A DNA stretch of 26,114 nt from Haplomitrium mnioides (lineage: Eukaryota; Marchantiophyta; Haplomitriopsida; Calobryales). The notes beneath the pieces are model-generated. The model did not search any database. It saw nothing but the letters and a program-made list of their open reading frames with translations, and was not told the origin of the DNA. The stretch spans positions 1 to 26,114 of the forward strand of contig JBNGIS010008389.1 in the NCBI GenBank assembly GCA_049999725.1, in the 5' to 3' direction. The position numbers and the translations under genes are program-made. Shown piece after piece: positions 1 through 7,344 of the stretch; position 1 is the first letter of the stretch; each line of letters starts with the position of its first letter.

Positions 1-295
1 ATTTTAGGTAGGCCGTTAGAGGTTGACAATATTTGTTAAAATTTTTTATTCAAATAGTTCATTTTTAGTGAGCTTTATCAATGGCTGGAGTTCTTAAGAG
101 CAAGAAAATGTTGGAATTCCAAGCCTTATCTTCACAAAAAAGTGTTGCTTTTGACATATAGGTTGAGATTTGTTCAAATCGCAGTTCTTTGGAGGGAAGC
201 AATGGACTACCAAAAGCATCAAGTGTGATGGCAAGCATGTTAGGAAAAAAATGGCTTTTGTTGAGTCAAATAGCTCCACTTGAGAAGATCAAAAA
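1..295. other. No recognisable feature
   Basis: AT-rich sequence. The only open frame is a short one on the minus strand with no similarity I recognise and no conserved pattern. It may be intron or upstream sequence of the gene remnant that starts near 503. Confidence 0.4.
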
Positions 296-502
296 GGTGA
301 ACCTTATGCACGCATAGAATCAAAGACTAAACTCTATGCATGTATAGGATCAGGGGCTGAACCCTATGCACGCATAGGGTCAAGGAGTGAACTCAATGCG
401 TGCAAAGGATTAAGGAGTCGATAACTTGCGCGCAAATAATCAAAGAGAGAACCTAATGCTCGTAGAGAGTTCAAGAAACAAACTTCTGCAAGCACAAAAT
501 CT
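296..502. repeat. Palindromic minisatellite array 1 (~30-bp units)
   Basis: About seven degenerate tandem units of roughly 30 bp. Each centres on a quasi-palindrome of the form CTATGCACGCATAG, followed by a short AT-rich spacer such as GGTCAAGGAGTGAAC. The best unit, near 366-384, reads CCCTATGCACGCATAGGG. The units drift strongly from one to the next, so the array is old. The same core recurs at 12660-12910, 15900-16260, 18150-18830 and 20440-20820. The array ends just before the first coding-like frame of the DUF7869-like pseudogene, so it may lie in an intron or 5' flank of that element (inference). Confidence 0.8.
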
Positions 503-2880
503 TTGTTTCCAATCAAGCAGTCAAAGTTGAATCTTTCTTTTGACTACTCCAATAGATCAACAGAAAGACATTCAACTCAGAATTTCCAAATGATTGTGAA
601 CCTCTCTTTGTTCTCATCTAAGGGAGACATTGATATTCATGATCAAAGTGTGTTTGTTCAAAACACAAAAAACATACAATCTATAGATGACTTCAATTTT
701 GGAGATGAATCAATGTCCTCAATAGCACCACTCAAACAAGGAGTGATTTCAATTCAAGTAGGACCTCTCACTGAGATTGGGAAATCTGAAACAAACTGAA
801 TTTTTTTGGAGGAGTCTTCAGACAAGAGTTTGGGAAATGATTCTAGCAAAGAGTCTCAATCAATTAATGTTTCATTGGAGTTATCACCAAGGACACCAAT
901 CATATTACAAAAAACATTTTCTAATAATCAAGACATTGATAAAGATTCTATTTCGGAATGGTGTTGTTCTTCCAATCCTCAAGAAGCATCTCATCCTTCG
1001 AAAATGTTTTACAAGGAAACAAACAATGTTTACGATGATGATCAAGATCTTCAAGACCATGAACTGTCTCTGATTGTTGGATTTGCCTACAAACCGAGTC
1101 GACCATCACAACTTAAGAATTCGTTGTCCGGGCCAAAACCCAAACGAGTAAACACCTTACGTGAAAGTTCTTTGCGGGAAGTCCATCTTGACAAGAGCTT
1201 TGTGAAGAAAAAGTTTGACCCAATGTCAATTTCTAAATTAAAGAGAATTTCATGTTGTCGAAAAAATTTCTTGTCGTTGTGCAAGACAGATTTTTTGAAA
1301 ATTGTGAGAGAAACATATTTTTGACAAAGCATGAAGAATTGAGATATTACATTGCAGTGGGGAATACCAAGAAAGGACTTTGATGTTGACAATAGATTTA
1401 CTTTGCATGGCGATACTGTTGTATGTAGAAGAGCTTTCAAATTAATATTATCAGTATGGAATGATAGAATCCAAAGGATTCAAAATCTCAAAAACGTAGA
1501 TCCTAGAGGTATTTTTGGAAAAAGAGAATTATCTGCTAAAGGAGTATTTTTGCGTGAGTGGATGGATAGTTTTTTTGAGGGATACTAAGAGAGAATGCCT
1601 AATCACAAAGTTTATAGCTTGCCCGATAGTTTTACAAAATGGGAAGTTTATGACTACTACACAACTTATTTGAAAGAGAAAGATCCCCATTGTATTCTTT
1701 GTTTATCGAGTTTCACAAAACATTGGAGAACTCATTTTCCAAATGTAAAAATTCCAAAATGCAATAGATTTGCTGTTTGTGAAGCATGAGAAGAAATAAA
1801 ATCATTGCGAGAAAAATCCATCTTGGAATCCGACAAAGGTAACAAATTTCTTCTCTTTTGAAACCTTTGGTTAATCCATGCTCTTTTTTCTAGACTAAAA
1901 GCTTAGTTCTAGAGGTATTATGTTATCTCAACTTGGTGCTAAAAGATATTTGTTTTGTTAAGTTGTTCAGCAAAGAAAGTAATGGTCAAAAGTACATGGA
2001 AAATGTCATTGATGTAATGGATCAGAAGAAAACTGTTATTCCACACTGGTTCGCCACCAAAAAACATTGACAAAGATTGTTTGGTGTGTGTGCATGTTGT
2101 TGGTGCCTTAATAATCAATCACGCTCTTTTTTCTAGGGTCTTCTTAACTTATGGAAACTTGAGAAGTGACTCTAATTTGACAGTTACTATGCCCAACAAA
2201 ATATTATATGAATTTGAAAGGTCGTTGCCTCCAACTTTGTTTCTTCAGTTGGATGACACGACACAAGAGAATAAGAATTCTCTCTTGTTTGGATATCTTA
2301 GTCTCCTTATTGCCAAGAATGTTTTTCGAAAAATCAAGGTGGGATTTCTCATGGTTGGCCATACTCACAATCAAATTGATCAAATGTTTAGCCGATTCTC
2401 AAAACATTTGAAATGTGTCAAAGCTTTCACGATTACGAGTCTCAGCGAGGCACCTCAATTATCCTATAATCTTAAACTTCAAGTAACTCTTTTGTTAGAG
2501 ACATGGAATTTCAAAATGTTTCTACAACAATGTCCCTCTCTGGCTCAAAGAATACATGATATTACCTTTAATCAACAGTTCAAGTTCCAGTTGAATGATT
2601 CTAATGCAAAGATTGGAGCAAATAGTTTTAAACATATGAATTTTGGTTACTTTTGGATGGTATTTGTCAACTCAAGTGCCTACCTGAAGTGGAAAAAGAA
2701 ACTTTGAGGTTCAATATTAATTCCTCTCAAGGCATATTTTGAAATCAAAATATTTCAAAAGGAAGAAAGAGAAGTTGATGCTGAGAAAGTGGTCTTTGCA
2801 ATAAAGGACAACATAAGTGAGAACTGCTACAAGTTTTTTACAGATTCTGATAATCAATAGTGGAATGACTTTTCCTTGCC
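503..2880 (+). pseudogene. DUF7869-like gene remnant, 5' part (possible DDE-type transposase)
   Basis: From 503 to 1838 a single reading frame runs through, broken by stops at 797, 1322, 1340, 1586 and 1787. Segment order matches proteins I know as DUF7869-containing. A cysteine-rich stretch (SCCRKNFLSLC) is followed by a VCRRAF segment, then SLPDSFTKWEVYDYY and FPNVKIPKCNRFAVC around 1610-1780. After a possible intron the frame resumes with VMDQKKTVIPHW (2014-2049), shifts by one base near 2050, and continues to 2707 with FLQLDDTTQENKN (2240-2280) and VGHTHNQIDQMFSRF (2354-2398). Beyond the stop at 2705 it stays readable to 2880 with one more stop. The D residues in MDQ, QLD and HNQID could be an RNase H-fold acidic triad (inference from spacing only). 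The first open codon is not ATG, so the true start is upstream or lost. A retrotransposon interrupts the gene at 2881; the 3' part is at 11445-12199. Confidence 0.75.
1839..1970 (+). other. Candidate intron in DUF7869-like pseudogene
   Basis: The coding frame fades after the segment KSLREKSILESDK and returns at SKESNGQKYMENV. Between them lies AT-rich sequence starting AAAG|GTAACA and ending TTGTTCAG, which fit plant donor and acceptor sites. The exon phases do not match exactly (one base off), so either an indel has accumulated or the acceptor is elsewhere; an earlier TTTTTTCTAG at 1884-1893 is an alternative. It could also simply be decayed coding sequence. Confidence 0.35.
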
Positions 2881-2881
2881 A
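2877..2881. repeat. Left target-site duplication of gypsy insertion
   Basis: TGCCA here and TGCCC at 11445-11449 flank the insertion and match in four of five positions. Ty3/gypsy integrases normally duplicate 5 bp. Joining the flanks across one copy keeps the host reading frame in phase. Confidence 0.6.
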
Positions 2882-3168
2882 GTTGTACGCATACACATTG
2901 CTTACACAACTACATCATCCACACACATTCCATGACATCTACCGACATACAACAAAGAATAACACGCAATTGAGTCTCATGTGCATACAATGCATGAGAC
3001 CTCACAATTACTTTTCTTCGAGTGATACCTTCTCGAAGAAATTCCCAAAAGTGTGTGTTGATTTTCTGATATCAGAACCAGCGCACATTTGCTCACAAGG
3101 AATCCACACTTCTCCAAGAGTTGCAATACCATAGATCTACTCTTGGTTCATACAATTAGTAAAATGAC

Positions 3169-3189
3169 ATCGAAAGATAACTTTTCGAT
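3169..3189 (-). other. LTR hairpin, left copy
   Basis: ATCGAAAG, a five-base loop, then TTTTCGAT: the degenerate partner of the perfect hairpin at 11336-11356. It lies about 15 bases downstream of the TATA box in transcription direction, so it would be at or near the 5' end of the retroelement RNA. Confidence 0.55.
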
Positions 3190-3202
3190 GAGAGTACATG
3201 GC

Positions 3203-3210
3203 CTTATATA
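3203..3210 (-). promoter_or_regulatory. LTR TATA box, left copy
   Basis: On the minus strand this reads TATATAAG followed by GCCATG, a standard plant pol II TATA context. The same block is at 11370-11377 in the other LTR. Confidence 0.55.
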
Positions 3211-3273
3211 CTAAGGCACAAAAACACAAAAACACTTAAAATGTCTAAAAATAGAAAACTACATGGAATGTTG

Positions 3274-3285
3274 TGACAGCTGTCA
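3274..3285. other. 12-bp perfect palindrome at LTR/module junction
   Basis: TGACAGCTGTCA. It is formed where the LTR end (TGACA) and a second ~125-bp module (starting TGTCA) meet across GC. It resembles the head-to-tail joint of a two-LTR circle: two LTR termini plus two extra bases. That origin is inference. Confidence 0.5.
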
Positions 3286-3406
3286 TGCGCATACACATCG
3301 CTTACACAACTACATCGTCCACACACATTCCATGACATCTACCGACATACAACAGAGAATAACACGCAATTGAGTCTCATGCACATACAATGCATGAGAT
3401 CTCACA
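3281..3406 (-). repeat. Second copy of the ~125-bp LTR end module
   Basis: Direct repeat of 2881-3006, about 95% identical by eye, with most differences being transitions. It lies between the polypurine-like tract and the 3' LTR, where no LTR piece is expected. Its divergence is similar to that between the two LTR bodies, so it probably dates from the same reverse-transcription or integration event. Confidence 0.8.
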
Positions 3407-3417
3407 ATCGCCCCCCT
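3407..3417 (-). other. Polypurine-tract-like sequence of the gypsy element
   Basis: On the minus strand this reads TAGGGGGGCGAT directly before TGTGAGATCTC. A G-rich tract immediately before TG is what primes plus-strand DNA synthesis at the 3' LTR border. The interrupting C and T make it imperfect. Confidence 0.45.
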
Positions 3418-3583
3418 AGCTGGTGGTCAGGTCCCCTAACACTAGCTAGCCATCTATCTCCTAAAAAATTGATATACACCTACTGATGCAATGACTAAGA
3501 GGTCGGGTGCAATGGAGCCCTATCGTTCACCTCCTATAATCTATACCAACCTTAGAGCTCAATGGAAACTAGTTGTTCTATGA

Positions 3584-4423
3584 ACACTGAGGGCAGAATC
3601 ATGATTCGTCAAGAATAGTAACCAATAAAGGTGTCAAACATGACACATGCCATCCTCTAGAACACCTGAAAATGAACATAGTGATGGCCTCTCTTGGAGA
3701 ACCACATGACATGCACGTCAAACTTGCAGGAATTTGTGCCACACTGAAGTCTATAGTGACATCGATGGTTGGAAGGTGACAAAATGCACAATTGCGTACA
3801 TGAACTATCCAAACCATACCATCACGTCCTTCCAACTACAAAACTCCCAAAGGCAGTATTTGTACATGCATAATCCGGCGTCCAACAGTGACTCCAAGTA
3901 TCGTGGGTGCGATAGGCTGCAAATAAACCCAATCACCAAGATGAAACCTCTAAATCCTAGCTCGACATCCACCTCCATATATGGTAGCATATCAAAAAGT
4001 ATTACGATGTTGAGCAATGGAAATGTTGTCAAACACCATGGGCATGAGTGGCTCAAATACCCGAGCTCTCGCTAAACACACCTACACCCAAACATCTGGA
4101 TCATCCAGATCCACAACTATAGTAACATCACGTCGAATAGAGGAGGGTAAATCAGGGTCCCTCCCATCAATCTAGACTCGCAAAATTTGAGCCCCTTTCT
4201 ACTTGAATCTCACAATCCAAGTAAAACCATACATATCCATGGCTTGTCTCAGCACATGGCGTTGCTCAATATTGGTGACAGATGCAACAATAGTAGTACC
4301 AATAGAAAGCTCTATTACCCGCTCTCTCTCATCAAGGTTGGGTTCCACCAGTCTCTGCAAGGTTGCATCCCAAATAAAGCCAAGGTCTCTTGCCCAAAAT
4401 ACAGAAGCTGCAAGGTGACTCAC
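3584..4423 (-). pseudogene. Integrase C-terminal segment fused to a PHD finger
   Basis: Minus-strand reading in one main frame. From 4423: WARDLGFIWDATLQRLVEP, then NIEQRHVLRQAMD, DVTIVVDLDDPDVW, LMPMVFDNISIAQHR, then RFHLGDWVYLQPIAP near 3900-3945. The last is the GDWVYL beta-strand typical of retroelement integrase C-termini. It continues through LEGRDG and NCAFCHLP into a PHD-type zinc finger, 3715-3584: CMSCGSP, RCSRGWH, SCLTP, and after a stop FCPQC. PHD fingers bind histone H3 tails in other proteins and could direct integration to chromatin (family knowledge and inference). The expected CxxC third ligand is replaced (FIFRC), a stop at 3599 replaces the usual W before FCPQC, and three further stops occur upstream. 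The catalytic integrase core is absent. Confidence 0.65.
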
Positions 4424-4430
4424 TAGTAAA

Positions 4431-4803
4431 TCAATCGGCCACTCTAGCTAAGTGGTTCGCCTCCAGTAATAAAATATCAACCGGCAACGCATGCGAAGAA
4501 CCTTGCACTGCACTAACTGAAAGCAACCGTGGAAATTGCTCAACCATCAGTGCCACATGCCTCAAGGAGATTCTACAAGCGATCTCACCTTTCTCTACAT
4601 ACAAATACCATTGAACTGGAATCCCTGCCTGGAACACAACTACTTATGCCTCCAAACAACTCCAACAAACAAATAACATCAGCAAGATACTGCCATGAAA
4701 TCAATATAGTATCTAAAGGTGAAATATTTATAGGTCCAGGTGTGACAGAACCATCCAGTATAGGACTTGGCGCAAATGCATCCTGCCAAGCATCCTCAAC
4801 CAA
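4431..4803 (-). pseudogene. DNMT3-like cytosine methyltransferase fragment in the retrotransposon polyprotein
   Basis: Minus strand, directly after the protease region. LLELFGGI (codons at 4648-4671) fits motif I of cytosine-5 DNA methyltransferases, the SAM-binding F-x-G-x-G turn. After a small deletion and frameshift come AGIPVQWYLYVEKGEIA and ISLRHVALMVEQFP, which fit the second strand (acidic residue after a hydrophobic run) and following helix, then ALPVDILLLEANHLARVAD. In DNMT3-like proteins the next segment would be DLVIGGxPCQ with the catalytic cysteine. The sequence breaks off exactly there (near 4431) and joins the integrase-tail frame, so the catalytic motif IV and all later motifs are gone. 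The fragment is inactive. The match rests on short motifs read by eye; a different Rossmann methyltransferase is possible. Confidence 0.6.
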
Positions 4804-4821
4804 CCTAAATACTTGTACCTG

Positions 4822-6116
4822 TCACAACCTCTCCTTACTTCCACTTACAGGAAGCACCTCACCTGACAACGATGATGTTGGCCTCGCAACCTCTAAATAC
4901 ACCTCCTCAACAAAAGAAATTTCGGCTACATGTGCATTCCCCTCCATGAAGTCAGAGTAGTCGGTGATAACCCCAAAAAATGTTGATAATGCCATAGGCT
5001 GTGAAATTAGATCCCCAACTGGTTTACTGAATCTAACAGGCAACCTGCTCAATCGTGCCTCTCTAGATTGCCATCTAGGCCGATAGGACACTAACTCGTC
5101 CTAAAAATCAATAGTGAACCCCATGGGATATAACACCGTACACCCCACCAAAACATCATAAGACTCGGCCTTAGTAAGTATGGCCCGAGCGCTCACATAT
5201 GAGCTATCTGTGGGATGATCAGCTTGCACTCTAAGCTCGATCTCTCCATGTGTAATGTGTTGTATGGGTGGAGGTCTCCCAATGAAGTTTGAATAGAGAA
5301 AGAGAAGATCTCTTCATCTCCAAGCCTCAATCCCAACCCCTACATAGTTGACTTGCCTAACATCAGTGGATGTGCACCTGTATCCAACAATACCCTAGCT
5401 GGCCTATACACTACATTTAAAGGACCAACAAGTTGGAAGATACCACTCCGATTGTCGATAGACACCACACTGGGTCTGAATCTTGTCCTCTCAAATGTTG
5501 GTCGGGCTGATAACTCCATCAACCGTGCCGCAACAGCATGCCATGTCTCACCTCCAGACGAGGCACCTGCGTCACCTGCTCTACTCACAAGTCTCACTTC
5601 CATATTAGAAGTAGCACCTTGAGTCTCCCCACATAATGTGGTTGCCAACCTGAACACTTCAGCTGGTGTGACTCCTCCAATCAACACATCTCTAGTTGAA
5701 AACAATGGTTTCTCGACCACTAACCTGGCTATCTCCATAGCCGAAGACACACTCCCTTCCACCTTGGCTGATCTCTCCATCTCTCTAGAAGCCTAATTCG
5801 GACGCATGGACGTGGTCCTCACCAAATCTGTCAACTCAAATGATTGTGAAAGTCTTACCTGCCGATGAGCATTCTCCGTCTGAGGAGTTGACTCCACCGC
5901 TGCTCCCTTAAGCTCAATAGCTTTGCCTGCCGCTCTGGTCACCGCTGAAGACGCATCAATGTGGGCTGTCCCACACATGAATCCCACACTAGCTAAATCT
6001 CCATCAGCTGCGTATGAAGTAGAGGCTTCACCTCTAGAGTTGGGCCTCACTTGAGCTGTAGTCATGGCAGCTAACTGTTGCTCCAACTGTGCGATCCTAG
6101 CATCCTTGGGATCCAT
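4822..6116 (-). pseudogene. Retroviral-type aspartic protease region with upstream linker
   Basis: Minus strand. The linker opens MDPKDARIAQLEQQLAAMTT (6116-6057), a short heptad-like stretch that could form a coiled coil, and continues in frame to a stop at 5793. The next frame (5780 down) holds RPTFERTRFRPSV and then VLLDTGAHPLMLGKST. Its DTGA (D codon 5382-5384) is the catalytic triad of a retropepsin, which acts as a dimer to cleave the polyprotein. A stop follows at 5340, but the same sense continues with DEEIFSFSIQTSLG and YDVLVGCTVLYPMGFTIDF, matching the hydrophobic-G motif near the end of retropepsins. A further ~270 bases (5091-4822) run as a linker towards the methyltransferase-like part. 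No reverse transcriptase lies between. Confidence 0.75.
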
Positions 6117-6214
6117 AGTAGTTGCTAGAGCACTTACTCTAGCTCTCCCAGCTGGTGATGCTCCTCTGTCACGACCAACTCGCCCACCTCTACCTTGCTC
6201 ACCTGTGCGAGCTC

Positions 6215-7344
6215 CTCCTTATCACAGCTCCGGATGAAGCAAAAAACATCGGTCTTTGGTGTGACCCATGACCCCACAATGGTCACATTGTTGTTTGCCA
6301 ACTGCACCTACATCTCCAAAATGTGCTGCTCTTGGTTTCTTTGCCTCTGGACATAGCATCTGCATATGATCTCCACCAAAAGTCCAACAACCTGACTGTT
6401 GACCTGCATAAGATGGTAAAGCTGACTGCCCTCCAGCCTTCTGACCCTTCCATGGTGCAGACTATGATGTAGATGTGGTTGGAGACGCAAACTTTGGCGC
6501 TTTCTTTTGAAATCCTGCAGTGACCACTCTCTCATTACCAGGTTAAGCTCTATGCGCTCTAATAATGTAAACACAATGGCAAGAGTGGGATTAGAATCCC
6601 TGAGAAGGGTGGCATCTCTCACTCTCCTCCTCAAATCCTTGTCAAGGATGGAGTACCAGAACTATACAGCCTGAGCCTCTATCACTCCCTTTGTGACATT
6701 GATGAGCCTTCTCATCTTGGTGTAAGTTTCCCTCAAGCTCTCTCCAGTCTTGTGCTGGAACTCCTGAAGACTCTTTAGCTTGTCTGTCCTTATGCCTTGG
6801 TAATTCTGTCTGAGAAGCTCAAAAAACTCAACCATAGGATTAAACACTGGAACCCCACCACTCTCTGCTGCACTAACTGAAACATGTATACTGAAAACTC
6901 CTCCTGCCCCTAAAGCACCAACATTGTGGCTAGTGCCACTAAAGGATGTTGTTGGGTCGTAGGGACATGGGCACTTACCCTTCCACCATAGGTGATGGAG
7001 ACATAATTGGAGGACCAATATTGTCTCCACTCCTCAATCTTAGTCAAATGAGCTCGCTTGAATTCATGGTAGTCATCCATAGGCGGCCCTTCTAAGTGCT
7101 AGAACAAACCTTTCCATGCCATGAAAGGTGTAAAGAGAGTTGAGTTCCTCAATGTTTGCAGATCACACCAAGTGTCAAACTCCTGGATGAAATCATCCAG
7201 ATCAATTGTGCCTACTGTACTAGAGAATCTCCTTGGCCCTTTTGTGGCCCCATACATCTCATCCATATCCCAAGACAATGGGGAATGTACCTGAGTGATA
7301 GGAAGAGTTGCCTCCTCTTCGTCCAATGTATGGTCACTTACCAA
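6215..7344 (-). pseudogene. Ty3/gypsy gag: capsid and nucleocapsid zinc knuckle
   Basis: Minus strand. It starts near 7344 with an acidic N-terminus, then GTIDLDDFIQEFDTWC and FTPFMAWKGLF, a typical plant Ty3 capsid entry. A stop at 7099, then HLEGPPMDDYHEFKRAH. A frameshift leads to FNPMVEFFELLRQNYQG, LKSLQEFQHKTGESLRETY and a stop at 6662 before FWYSILDKDLRRRVRD. These are the helices of the retrotransposon gag domain (the usual Y/F-x-L-x-Q-x-x-G-ES pattern). After one more shift the nucleocapsid knuckle CDHCGVMGHTKDRC (6287-6246) fits CX2CX4HX4C exactly. Gag packages element RNA into virus-like particles in the cytoplasm. At least two stops and two frameshifts make this copy non-functional. 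Confidence 0.85.

Larger units (their letters stand above)
2882..3278 (-). repeat. 3' LTR of the gypsy element (left copy)
   Basis: About 397 bp. Segment 3009-3278 is closely similar to 11176-11444 at the other end of the element. Segment 2882-3006 is an extra ~125-bp module absent from the right LTR but repeated at 3281-3406. On the minus strand the LTR begins TGTCACAACATTCC. It contains TATATAAG (plus-strand 3203-3210) and a small hairpin just downstream. The outer end reads AGTTGTACGC where the module copy at 3281 reads TGTCATGCGC, so the terminal dinucleotide seems mutated. Confidence 0.75.

Noticed and set aside
2817-3134. Plus-strand open frame of 105 residues
   Set aside because: It spans the host/LTR junction and lies mostly in LTR sequence; it is a chance frame.
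2882-3406. Module-body-module at the left end as an independent TRIM element
   Set aside because: The body segment recurs at the far end of the gypsy element exactly at its host border, and the target duplication pairs the outer ends, so both belong to the large element.
3734-4075. Plus-strand open frame opposite the integrase-PHD region
   Set aside because: It is the complement of the conserved minus-strand frame and shows no domain.
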